Counted from the stretch's first letter, positions 1 through 6,304 are shown. The stretch is 6,819 nt of DNA from Planctomycetota bacterium (GCA_021852225.1 JAJZOA010000239.1:1-6819), one strand, 5' to 3'. Notes: generated by a model not told the origin, from the sequence alone. Numbers and translations: made by a program.

Positions 1-1
1 A

Positions 2-181
2 GCTCAAACTGTCCGAAAAATCAAGCCCATAGAAAATGAAGCTGTGATTCCTGAAGTTAATTGCCGCAAACAGCAATCACCAGCCGTTTTCAGTCAACAC
101 ATCCGTAACTATGCGGCACGGCTGACGTGGCCCGTTGCCCGTCCCGCCGTCCTTTCGCCAATGGCTTCCTTTAACCTATAA
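2..181 (+). CDS. Possible 3' end of a gene cut by the left edge
   Basis: One plus-strand frame is open from base 2 to a TAA at 179-181, giving 59 residues that begin AQTVRKIKPIENEAV and end LSPMASFNL. No conserved motif is visible and I do not recognise it. The other two plus frames close early and the minus frames also hold stops, so this is the only frame here that could be a gene's end. The residue mix is unremarkable, and a 59-codon open frame at this base composition can easily occur by chance. If real, it would converge with the minus-strand gene that ends at 206. Treat it as a placeholder. Confidence 0.2.
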   Translation, partial: AQTVRKIKPIENEAVIPEVNCRKQQSPAVFSQHIRNYAARLTWPVARPAVLSPMASFNL

Positions 182-205
182 TTTCGCAAATACAGTATTA
201 AAATT

Positions 206-772
206 CTAGTTTGGGGAACATATCTTCAATGTTTGGCTGCCCGGGCATGTCGGCGGCGTAGTAACTTGTTGACCTTGCGGACTGTTCAACGGCACCCAAG
301 GCGATCCTTTAGCCGGAGAACGCACCAGCACCGAATTCTGAGACATCATTGCCTCCTCGGCCATCGGGCTGAATCCTCCCGGTTTTCCCGCCTGTCCACC
401 CTTAATCATTTTGTCCAGCATAGCCTTGGCCTGCGGCGAATATTCCTGGAGATAGGCAAGCTTTTTATCTGAGCAGCTTCCGCAGGCATAAAAGTATGCC
501 TGAACCAACGTCGGCTTGCCCGTTGCGCCGGTCAGCGGAGGATAATCCGTCATTGGGCGAATATGCAATGTGCCATTGCTGGTATCCCAATAATAAGCCC
601 TGGATGGCACCCCGGTCGTCGATCCGCCACCCATAAAACTGCGGATGGATAGCGCCAGTACCACAATAATAACCACAACCGCCACAATGCTGACCACTGC
701 GGAGTTCCGGTTAATTGTATCGCGTAAATTTCCGGGTTTCAGACTTTCCTTCCAATTGTATGGCAAAATCAT
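206..772 (-). CDS. Single-pass membrane protein with CGSC motif, planctomycete-type hypothetical
   Basis: This gene encodes 188 residues from the ATG at 772-770, which has AAGGA nine bases upstream. The frame stays open to 1204, but the upstream part lacks coding character (see findings). A short polar N-terminus (MILPYNWKESLKPGNLRD) precedes one strong transmembrane helix at about residues 25-46, very rich in Val and Ile. The rest should lie outside the cytoplasm. An aromatic stretch, YYWDTSNGTLHI at about 60-71, is followed by a PP turn, a strand-like TLVQAYFYACGSC with Cys97 and Cys100, then KKLAYLQEYSPQAKAML. Two more cysteines, Cys176 and Cys185, sit near the C-terminus. The order of YY-D-x-G-x-L, PP, CxxC and YLxxYxPxAK resembles small membrane proteins of unknown function that I recall from Planctomycetota. 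The four cysteines could form disulfides or bind metal. No function is assignable. It is monocistronic and divergent from the sugar isomerase gene. Confidence 0.75.
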   Translation of the reverse strand: MILPYNWKESLKPGNLRDTINRNSAVVSIVAVVVIIVVLALSIRSFMGGGSTTGVPSRAYYWDTSNGTLHIRPMTDYPPLTGATGKPTLVQAYFYACGSCSDKKLAYLQEYSPQAKAMLDKMIKGGQAGKPGGFSPMAEEAMMSQNSVLVRSPAKGSPWVPLNSPQGQQVTTPPTCPGSQTLKICSPN

Positions 773-781
773 GTGAACCGA

Positions 782-786
782 TCCTT
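782..786 (-). promoter_or_regulatory. Ribosome binding site deciding the start at 772
   Basis: On the minus strand AAGGA lies nine bases before the ATG at 772. None of the upstream in-frame ATG codons has been shown to have an equally convincing site, and this one coincides with the point where the sequence becomes protein-like. It therefore supports the 188-residue form over the 332-residue frame. Confidence 0.6.
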
Positions 787-801
787 CATAATGCGGCCTG
801 A

Positions 802-831
802 ATAAGGCAAGAATAGAGATATGCCTGTCAA
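802..831 (-). promoter_or_regulatory. Possible promoter of the CGSC membrane protein gene
   Basis: On the minus strand a perfect TTGACA (831-826) is followed after 18 bases by CCTTAT (807-802), a weak match to TATAAT. Transcription would begin some 20-30 bases before the ATG at 772 and would include the AAGGA site. The -35 match is good and the -10 is poor. Planctomycete promoters do not always follow the E. coli consensus, so this is tentative. Confidence 0.3.
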
Positions 832-1244
832 GCCAATACGCCGATACCCGCACGCAACAGAACGATGCGTAATCCCTAGTTAACAGAAAATGTAGCACGT
901 TTAAGGAAAAATACAAGTCCGTTGCCGATGCGACCGCATACCCCGGTCTGTCTGCAACAGGTGGCGGCCTGTCACAAAATGCCGCTTGGCAAATCCGTAA
1001 TCCTTCTTCGGTCATATCCGAGTAAATAGACCGCCTTCCGAATACAGGCCTCACGGCAGGCTGAAATGGCGACCTTCTATTCCGATAGCGGTATTGCGGT
1101 TGCATTTTTTTCCAGCGTTGCCAAGACCACCGAAACCTGTCGAACATAAGAGCGGCGGCATTCATATTTTTTTTCCTTGGATTTGCCATGGAGTCCCAAA
1201 CCAAGGATATTGTAGTCCATCAGGAACGGTTTTTACCTAAATCC

Positions 1245-1249
1245 GAGGA
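1245..1249 (+). promoter_or_regulatory. Ribosome binding site of the isomerase gene
   Basis: GAGGA ends five bases before the ATG at 1255. The first barrel strand begins only nine residues after this start, so no longer form is needed. Confidence 0.6.
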
Positions 1250-1254
1250 CGGTT

Positions 1255-2124
1255 ATGCCAGTTGAATTAGCCCCGCTTGAAATCGGATTGTGCAGTTGGT
1301 CTATCGGCAGCAGTCAGATTCCCCGTATCCGCGCCGTCCTGAGTCAACTGGACCTTCGCGCCGTACACCTGGCCCTTGGTCCTGTTCTTGCCGCGCCTGC
1401 CGCTCGGCGGAACACATGGATTTCCGCAGTGAAAAAAAACACCATGGTTCCTACCGCCGCGATGATCGCCTTTCCCGGCGAGGACTATTCTTCGCTGGCC
1501 AGCATTCGAAAAACGGGCGGCTATGTCCCTGAAAATGTGTTCATAAAACGGCTCAAGCGAACTGTGGACGCCGCAAAAATATGCAAGAAAATTGGCATCC
1601 GATATCTTTCAACCCATGTTGGTTTTATTCCGGCACCGCGCGATCGAGTCGCGTATGCTGATTTTTTAAGCCGCCTGATGCATGTAAGTGATGAGGTTGC
1701 GGGGCAAGGTGTCAGTTTGCTTTTTGAAAGTGGCCAGGAGTCCCCGGAAACACTTGCCACCACCATGGAGCGACTCCGAAGGGATCATGTCGGGATAAAT
1801 TTCGATCCCGCCAATATTCTGCTTTATGGGCAGGGCGATCCGGTTACCGCCGCGCTTGTCCTGGCACCATGGATTAAACATTTCCACGCCAAAGATTGCA
1901 AACTTCATCCCCGCCCGGTGGCCGACAGTTGGCGCGGCAAGGATGCCAACCTTGGTCAGGGCGATGCGCGACTGGCGGATGTTATTCGGGTACTTGTGTC
2001 GCGTTCCTACCATGGTCCAATTGTTATTGAACGCGAACTGGCCAAAGTTTCCACCCGTCAGATCGCTGCGGACATCGCCTTTCTTCGCCAGATTGTGGAC
2101 CATGTTCGTCAGGCCAATATCTAA
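1255..2124 (+). CDS. Sugar phosphate isomerase/epimerase, xylose isomerase-like TIM barrel
   Basis: This gene encodes 289 residues, a usual length for the AP endonuclease 2/xylose isomerase-like barrel superfamily. The ATG at 1255 has GAGGA five bases upstream. The first strand is IGLCSWSIG (residues 10-18), followed by the typical barrel landmarks: STHVGF with His121, LLFESGQE with Glu158, INFDPANILLYG with Asp184 and Asn187, KHFHAKD with His211, GQGD at 234-237, and IVIERE with Glu259. By analogy with D-tagatose 3-epimerase-like enzymes, Glu158, Asp184, His211 and Glu259 would bind the divalent metal, with the two glutamates acting on the substrate. All four appear present, so the enzyme should be active as a cytoplasmic ketose/aldose isomerase or epimerase. 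Its substrate cannot be read from sequence; an inosose dehydratase or hydroxypyruvate isomerase relative is equally possible. It has no close same-strand neighbour, so it is probably monocistronic. Confidence 0.88.
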   Translation: MPVELAPLEIGLCSWSIGSSQIPRIRAVLSQLDLRAVHLALGPVLAAPAARRNTWISAVKKNTMVPTAAMIAFPGEDYSSLASIRKTGGYVPENVFIKRLKRTVDAAKICKKIGIRYLSTHVGFIPAPRDRVAYADFLSRLMHVSDEVAGQGVSLLFESGQESPETLATTMERLRRDHVGINFDPANILLYGQGDPVTAALVLAPWIKHFHAKDCKLHPRPVADSWRGKDANLGQGDARLADVIRVLVSRSYHGPIVIERELAKVSTRQIAADIAFLRQIVDHVRQANI

Positions 2125-2150
2125 TCGCCGCCTGTGGCGGTCGGGCGATT
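2123..2150 (+). terminator. Stem-loop overlapping the isomerase stop codon
   Basis: AATCGCC (2123-2129) pairs with GGCGATT (2144-2150) as a perfect seven-base stem starting within the TAA. Inside it lies a competing five-base hairpin, CCGCC (2128-2132) with GGCGG (2136-2140). The position directly after the gene fits a transcript end, but no T-run follows. It is at best a Rho-aided or 3'-protecting structure rather than a classic intrinsic terminator. Confidence 0.35.
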
Positions 2151-2342
2151 CGTCTGCCCTGCTGGCCACCCGACATGGTTCTGCATCGGTCACACCATCG
2201 CCGCGGCTGCGGGTTATATCTATTGCGCAAACAGCCTTATTCGCCTGTGCCACGCAATCGGCACGTGATTTAAGGCATATCCCGCCCAGATGCATCCGTC
2301 CGCTTCACATTTTGCAGCGGCCGGCATTTCGGTTGTAATAGC

Positions 2343-2354
2343 ATTCAATTGAAT
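2343..2354. promoter_or_regulatory. Perfect 12-base palindrome upstream of the membrane protein-queG pair
   Basis: ATTCAATTGAAT is perfectly self-complementary and lies 39 bases before the ATG at 2394. It sits between a weak -35-like TTGTAA (2333-2338) and a weak -10-like GATACT (2358-2363), spaced 19 bases apart, which is where a repressor site would be placed. AT-rich palindromes of this size also arise by chance, so an operator role is only suggested. Confidence 0.3.
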
Positions 2355-2378
2355 AGGGATACTGGAGTGATTCTGGAC

Positions 2379-2388
2379 AAAGGGGTGG
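2379..2388 (+). promoter_or_regulatory. Ribosome binding site deciding the start at 2394
   Basis: AAAGGGGTGG contains a GGGG core ending eight bases before the ATG at 2394. It favours this start over the in-frame TTG at 2349. Confidence 0.5.
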
Positions 2389-2393
2389 TTGTA

Positions 2394-2747
2394 ATGGAAA
2401 CGATTCTTGCCTTGGATATCGGAACCTGGACCACACTGGTTCTGGTGGGACTGCTGACTCTGATGATTTTTATCTGGTTTGCGGTGCGTTACTGGCTGGT
2501 GAATGCGCAAAATTCCGCACTCCGGGATATTAAAACGCCAACCATTGATCGTCTGAATACCGCGGCCCTGGAAAAATTTGATGACCCGGAGGCCGTCGCC
2601 CGGCTTGGTATGGATGAACCTGCGCCGGAAGATCTTTTGGCCGCCGTCCCTGACGAAAAGCCAGAATCCGTTCTGGAGCCGCGTCATTTTGTGCACGTCA
2701 AGCAGGTTGATCCCGTCCGGCAACCAGACCCGCCTAAGCCAGATTGA
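2394..2747 (+). CDS. Small membrane-anchored protein of unknown function, upstream of queG
   Basis: This gene encodes 117 residues from the ATG at 2394, chosen because AAAGGGG lies eight bases upstream. An in-frame TTG at 2349 would add 15 residues but has no such site. After a short N-terminus (METILALDIGTW) comes one transmembrane helix at about residues 13-31, ending at Arg32 and Tyr33. The positive charges after the helix suggest the tail is cytoplasmic. The tail of about 80 residues is acidic and proline-rich, with DDPEAVARLGMDEPAPEDL around 63-81 and a final QPDPPKPD. It looks mostly disordered or weakly helical. I recognise no family. Its stop is 11 bases before the probable GTG of queG, and the stop overlaps an alternative TTG, so the two are probably co-transcribed. 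A functional link to queuosine synthesis is not evident. Confidence 0.7.
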   Translation: METILALDIGTWTTLVLVGLLTLMIFIWFAVRYWLVNAQNSALRDIKTPTIDRLNTAALEKFDDPEAVARLGMDEPAPEDLLAAVPDEKPESVLEPRHFVHVKQVDPVRQPDPPKPD

Positions 2748-2758
2748 AAGAAGATCGC

Positions 2759-3826
2759 GTGACAGCCAAGCCATCCGATTCCGTTCAAGACAGCTCCCAG
2801 GTGGGGGGGACGCTAAGTTCCGCGGCCAATCTGACCACACCGAATCCGGATTTAATTGCTGGCCGCCTTCGGCAAATCGCCTCCGAAATGCGGTTTGATC
2901 TTGTCGGCGTGGCACCGGTTGAGGAAAGCTCTCATGCCGATTATCTGCGCAGCTGGATTGCATCCGGTTCGTTTGGGCAGATGAATTATCTGGCTCGCAC
3001 CGCCGAGGGTCGCATAAATCTTCGCGCGGTCCTGCCCTGGGCGCAAAGTGTGATTTGTGTCGCCATGAGCTATTACACGCCATCCAATCCAGCACCCAGT
3101 GCGGAACAGCCGGTTGAACTGAGTTTGAACCAGCCCGGATCGGAGAATGCCAATCATGTTCCGGCGAAAATCGCCCGCTATGCCTGGGGACGGGACTACC
3201 ACCGTGTGTTGTATGCGCGTCTTAGACAGTTTGAAAGGCTGATCCGCCGGGAAATAAATGTATCTTTTGAATCACGAATATATGTGGATACTGGTCCATG
3301 TTCCGAACGGGAATTGGCGGTGCGCGCAGGCCTTGGCTGGATGGGAAAAAACACGCTGCTGATTCATCCGCGGCACGGTTCCTGGTTTGTGCTGGGGGAA
3401 TTGGTGACATCATTGCTGCTTCCTCCGGACCAGCCGCAATTGGATCGCTGCGGAACCTGTACGCGTTGTCTGGATGCATGCCCAACGGCCGCGTTGACAC
3501 CCTATCGGCTCGACGCGATGCGCTGCATCAGCTATCAGACGCTCGAAAACCGCGGCGATATACCGCCGGAGCTTCATGAATCCATTCGGCAGGCTGGCTT
3601 TATCGTTGGATGCGATATTTGTCAGGACGTATGCCCGTTCAACCGCCGACCATTGTCCAGTTCGGAGTCTGATTTTCTTCCATCCGCGCCTGCTCCGGCC
3701 ATGGATGCCAGAGCCGCACGGGCTTGGACTGCCGCGGAATGGGATACCGCCACCCGCGGCCGCGCTTTCCGCCGGGCGAAGCCCGAAATGTGGCATAGGA
3801 ATGCACGAATTATTCTTAACCAATAG
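2759..3826 (+). CDS. queG: Epoxyqueuosine reductase QueG
   Basis: QueG reduces epoxyqueuosine to queuosine in the wobble position of tRNAs with GUN anticodons (Asp, Asn, His, Tyr), using cobalamin and two [4Fe-4S] clusters in the cytoplasm. The protein is 355 residues from the GTG at 2759. A TTG at 2744 overlapping the previous stop would add five residues, but only the GTG has a purine-rich stretch (GAAAGAAG) just upstream. Conserved similarity begins around residue 32. Landmarks are ARYAWGRDYH (139-148), the catalytic-site DTGP with Asp177, GLGWMGKNT (191-199), GSWF and LGE, then CGTCTRCLDACP with Cys231, 234, 237 and 241, RCISY with Cys256, and GCDICQDVCPFN with Cys285, 288 and 292. These supply the ligands of two ferredoxin-like clusters. 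The C-terminus ends with the family's RNAxxxLN-type motif, so the gene is complete. A Cys and a Ser follow DTGP where Val-Leu is common. Confidence 0.95.
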   Translation: MTAKPSDSVQDSSQVGGTLSSAANLTTPNPDLIAGRLRQIASEMRFDLVGVAPVEESSHADYLRSWIASGSFGQMNYLARTAEGRINLRAVLPWAQSVICVAMSYYTPSNPAPSAEQPVELSLNQPGSENANHVPAKIARYAWGRDYHRVLYARLRQFERLIRREINVSFESRIYVDTGPCSERELAVRAGLGWMGKNTLLIHPRHGSWFVLGELVTSLLLPPDQPQLDRCGTCTRCLDACPTAALTPYRLDAMRCISYQTLENRGDIPPELHESIRQAGFIVGCDICQDVCPFNRRPLSSSESDFLPSAPAPAMDARAARAWTAAEWDTATRGRAFRRAKPEMWHRNARIILNQ

Positions 3827-4020
3827 ATGTCGCCACTGGCTCCAATTGGTATTTGCGCAATTTCGCCGGAGGCATTGCGGGCTTGCGGAAAAAAAATGCG
3901 GTCGGTGGAAATAAGCAGCCAATTTTTCGGCCGATAGGCAAATGGCCTGATTCACAGCCCCATTAATCGCATAACGTCCCCGATGAGCGGTTATCAGGCC
4001 GAAGTTTATGATTAAGCAAA

Positions 4021-4428
4021 TCAGACACCCGGCGACCTGCGGGCGTTGGCATAAGGGTATTGGCATACGCTGGAAGCAACGCAACGCTGGCGGCAGACAG
4101 CCACTATGGCCGCGGGCCAAACCACCTTGGGGGTCGGACGTCTCGCCCGAAAAGATACAGCGAGGATGACCCTCGCACCGAACACTAAAGCCACCGCGAC
4201 AGGGACTTGAAAACCACAACTTTTAATGGAGTGACTCAATGCCGCAAAAAATAAATATCCGGAATTTACAAACCAGAAAACATCTGTTCTCGGAGCGCTG
4301 CGGGCCATGTTGGCCAGGCCGCCACCGAGCTTGCCCAATGAGTTAATCAGTGCCACCGGATTCAGGCCGTCCACGCAGGCGTGGCGGGCTTTCCTCCGGC
4401 AAGCCGACGCCCCAAGGGACATCACCAC
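4021..4428 (-). pseudogene. Possible relic of an MFS transporter C-terminus
   Basis: This minus-strand frame of 135 codons contains VALINSLGKLGG, close to the ALINSxGNLGGF motif of helix 11 in anion:cation symporter-type MFS transporters. It is followed by a hydrophobic NSGYLFFAAL and then VAVALVFGARVILAV before a basic RARRP, in the order expected for the last two helices and the cytoplasmic tail. The usual FVGP after the LGG is missing, and the sequence before the motif does not look like helix 10. The ten preceding helices cannot be found in any frame towards 4640. An intact MFS protein is about 400-450 residues, so at most a decayed fragment remains. The resemblance is short and may be coincidence. 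Confidence 0.3.
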
Positions 4429-4654
4429 AAGACGATTTATGAAGGACTTTATGCGCTCTTGCGGTTGCGGCTAAGCATTCTAAATTACCCCGGCGCGAAG
4501 CCTCCGATACGGCGAAATACTTTTACCCTGTGGTTGACATCCGGAACACCGAATTCCGCCTGCCCCGATATTACATTCATTTGGACAGACGGTAACTTCC
4601 GTGCAATCTCCGCACCGGGTAGAATCAGCCTGATGGTATATTGATGTTCACCTA

Positions 4655-4660
4655 TGGGGT
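4655..4660 (+). promoter_or_regulatory. Weak ribosome binding site supporting the start at 4668
   Basis: TGGGGT has its GGGG core eight bases before the ATG at 4668. The earlier in-frame ATG at 4644 and TTG at 4641 have no purine-rich site. The later start also places the twin arginines at residues 10-11, typical for a signal peptide. Confidence 0.4.
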
Positions 4661-4667
4661 CTCAAGT

Positions 4668-6203
4668 ATGCCCTTTGGCCAACGCGGAATAAGTCGTAGA
4701 TTGTTTGGAATATCACTCGCCGGTTGCGTCACCAGCGAACTGGGCCGTCAAATTTCCCGTGCCGAAGAGCGACCGGTACCGCTGGCGACCAGTCCCGTTA
4801 AAGCGCTACTGACTGCACCGGGCCTGGAACACGCCGATGCCTCCCGTGAATCTGGATTCATTGATATTGATACGGGTGCCGGCATACCCATCAGTCCCCA
4901 CCTGTTCGGTGCCAACAACAGTTGGTACTGGGTTCCCGCAACGAGATTCCACTCATTTTGTAAAAGCCTCGTACACAATACCGGCGTAACCCTGCTGCGA
5001 TTTCCCGGCGGATTTGAATCCGAACATTACAATTGGGGGGACAACAGTCTCAATCCAAAGTATAAACATTTTACGCGAGTTCCCGGTGCCAGCCCGGCGC
5101 AGGCCATTAGGGGCATGGGTGCTGGAAATGTGAGCTTCGTCGTACCAACCATGGCGGCCTTTTTCGCGAAATCACCGGTGACACGCCGGAGTTGGGCCGA
5201 CGAGGCGGGCAGAATGGTACGACGCTACGGCGGGCAAGTACCGAATTGGGAGATCGGTAACGAATGGTATCATTTCGGCGGCGCCCCGAGGCACTATCAC
5301 GGCTATTTGAAGCGCTATTGTGAACTGGTGTCCCATTATGTTCCCGCGATGAGGTCAGCCGCAACAGCAGTCGGCCACCGCATCAACATGTATTTGAGCG
5401 TCAATTGGGTGCGCCCGGACGATGTTGTGCTCATGCGAAAATGGATTCCGCCACACATCTGGAAACAGTTTGATGGATTGAATGTTCATGTGTACACCGG
5501 CTTTCGGCCAGGCGACAAATCGCCATATCCCGCACGGCCCATTGGACAAGTTCAAGACACCATTCACGAATTACGGACGCTCTCGGGCAAGCATCTCGTG
5601 TACGTTTCAGAATGGATGGCCGATCTTCATGATAATGGACACTTCGGCGGCCTGATAAACGCTCATTATATGCTCGAAATTGTTGGCCAATTTGCGGCTG
5701 CGGGCGTGCAATTGGCGGCTTACTGGCCTGCGGTCTGTCCGCGATTTTTGAAAGATGGCCGCCGCATGCCCCAATCCGGAACCGTTACGCTTGTGACCGA
5801 TTTACCGGGATTCCCCGTTGATGCCGACGGACAGGCCATGAAATGGTTGTCGGAGAGTTTCCGTGGCCACGCGCTTCCGACCCGGGTTTCAGGGACGTCG
5901 GCGAAGGCCATCTCCGCCCGGAAGCCGGATGGAAACCTTACGGTGTTTATCATGAGTGGTTCAGGCTCGCCGAACCAACTGCTTCGCGTACGCGTCGCCG
6001 GTAAGGCCTGGGATAAGATAAATTCGGCCCAAGTCATGTGGGCTGGCCCGGGGCGGATGGACCGCGGAGCGGCAACCATAAGCCAATTGCCAACAAAGAT
6101 CGTCAGATATCGGCCATCCAAGGAGCTTGAATTAATTGTTAATCCGGGCGGGGCCCAAAGGGGAGCGTCCTGGGAGATTGCTCGCCTGGAACTTTCCCGG
6201 TAA
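4668..6203 (+). CDS. Exported clan GH-A glycoside hydrolase, arabinofuranosidase-like
   Basis: This gene encodes 511 residues from the ATG at 4668, which has TGGGG eight bases upstream. An ATG at 4644 or TTG at 4641 would lengthen it by eight or nine residues without a clear site. The N-terminus carries SRRLFGIS with twin arginines at 10-11, then LAGC at 17-20, so it may be a Tat substrate and possibly a lipoprotein. The catalytic barrel shows LRFPGG (110-115) and NWGDN (122-126). WEIGNEW (194-200) carries the presumed acid/base Glu199 after Asn198, VHVY lies at 273-276, and YVSEW (312-316) carries the presumed nucleophile Glu315. Asn-Glu in the first and Glu at the second position define retaining clan GH-A enzymes. 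The PGG and WEIGNE spacing recalls GH51, with GH39 and GH79 as alternatives. From about residue 400 a strand-rich region should form the C-terminal beta-sandwich. Substrate is probably a plant or algal polysaccharide side chain, but this is not readable from sequence. Confidence 0.82.
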   Translation: MPFGQRGISRRLFGISLAGCVTSELGRQISRAEERPVPLATSPVKALLTAPGLEHADASRESGFIDIDTGAGIPISPHLFGANNSWYWVPATRFHSFCKSLVHNTGVTLLRFPGGFESEHYNWGDNSLNPKYKHFTRVPGASPAQAIRGMGAGNVSFVVPTMAAFFAKSPVTRRSWADEAGRMVRRYGGQVPNWEIGNEWYHFGGAPRHYHGYLKRYCELVSHYVPAMRSAATAVGHRINMYLSVNWVRPDDVVLMRKWIPPHIWKQFDGLNVHVYTGFRPGDKSPYPARPIGQVQDTIHELRTLSGKHLVYVSEWMADLHDNGHFGGLINAHYMLEIVGQFAAAGVQLAAYWPAVCPRFLKDGRRMPQSGTVTLVTDLPGFPVDADGQAMKWLSESFRGHALPTRVSGTSAKAISARKPDGNLTVFIMSGSGSPNQLLRVRVAGKAWDKINSAQVMWAGPGRMDRGAATISQLPTKIVRYRPSKELELIVNPGGAQRGASWEIARLELSR

Positions 6204-6245
6204 TGGCCGCAATAGGGATCGGGAATATTCGCGTACACGCTTGAA

Positions 6246-6289
6246 AGTATCGATTTCGCGGCTATGGCCGTCTGGACGGCTGCGATACT
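6246..6289. repeat. Nested inverted repeat between the convergent genes
   Basis: AGTATCG (6246-6252) is perfectly complementary to CGATACT (6283-6289), and inside it GCCGT (6267-6271) pairs with ACGGC (6276-6280) around CTGG. The two stems can form together in one structure. It lies 43 bases after the hydrolase stop but has no T-run on either side. It may protect the 3' end of the hydrolase transcript or help terminate it. Confidence 0.35.
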
Positions 6290-6304
6290 CCAAGGGCCTG
6301 AACC

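Larger units (their letters stand above)
773..1254. other. Divergent intergenic region with no supported gene
   Basis: These 482 bases separate the minus-strand membrane protein gene from the plus-strand isomerase gene. The minus frame is open from 1204 to 773 in phase with the downstream gene. However, it uses AGG or AGA for roughly half of its arginines, is rich in Trp, Tyr, Arg and Cys in no recognisable pattern, and shows no family motif. Two T-runs (near 1104-1111 and 1167-1174) lie on the plus strand without a convincing hairpin before them. Apart from the tentative minus-strand promoter at 802-831 and the ribosome binding site of the isomerase gene, I see nothing in it. Confidence 0.5.
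3827..4667. other. Gene-poor stretch of about 840 bases between queG and the glycoside hydrolase
   Basis: No intact gene is supported here. The longest frames are a minus-strand one of 135 codons (4021-4428, listed separately as a possible relic), the minus antisense shadow of queG reaching to 4219, and an 87-codon plus-strand frame ending at the hydrolase start that has no motif or clear ribosome site. Short inverted repeats include GCGAGG/CCTCGC (4160-4165 and 4171-4176), TGGCC/GGCCA (4107-4111 and 4115-4119) and an imperfect pair around 3963-3974 and 4006-4015. None is followed by a T-run on the plus strand. I see no tRNA, riboswitch core or repeat array. A TTGACA at 4534-4539 has no matching -10, so the hydrolase promoter is not identified. 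Confidence 0.5.

Noticed and set aside
177..182. Perfect TATAAT on the plus strand
   Set aside because: No acceptable -35 lies 16-19 bases upstream and no plus-strand gene follows; the next 590 bases are antisense to the CGSC gene.
233..472. Plus-strand 79-codon frame
   Set aside because: It is antisense to the CGSC membrane protein, arginine- and serine-rich, without motif.
1666..2338. Frames on both strands overlapping the isomerase gene (minus 1666-2295, plus 1826-2338)
   Set aside because: They are out-of-frame shadows of a gene with a full set of family motifs, and their tails past 2124 show no recognisable protein.
2220..3095. Minus-strand frame of 291 codons across the small membrane protein and queG start
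   Set aside because: It is antisense to two better-supported genes and shows no domain.
3963..4015. Imperfect inverted repeat TTAATCgcATAA with TTATGATTAA
   Set aside because: The arms are AT-rich, interrupted by two unpaired bases and far apart; there is no gene end or T-run to explain it, so chance is likely.
4160..4176. GCGAGG/CCTCGC hairpin followed on the minus strand by TGTATCTTTT
   Set aside because: It resembles a weak minus-strand terminator, but no intact minus-strand gene ends there and it lies inside the possible MFS relic frame.
3410..4219. Minus-strand frame of 269 codons from within queG into the spacer
   Set aside because: Half is antisense to conserved queG sequence; the remainder is low-quality, Cys- and Arg-rich translation without motif.
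4534..4539. TTGACA upstream of the glycoside hydrolase
   Set aside because: No -10-like hexamer occurs at 16-19 bases downstream, so it cannot be called a promoter.
4381..4644. Plus-strand 87-codon frame ending at the hydrolase start
   Set aside because: No ribosome site, no motif and atypical composition. The WTDGNF near its end briefly suggested a pseudopilin-type DG motif, but the N-terminal prepilin signature is absent.
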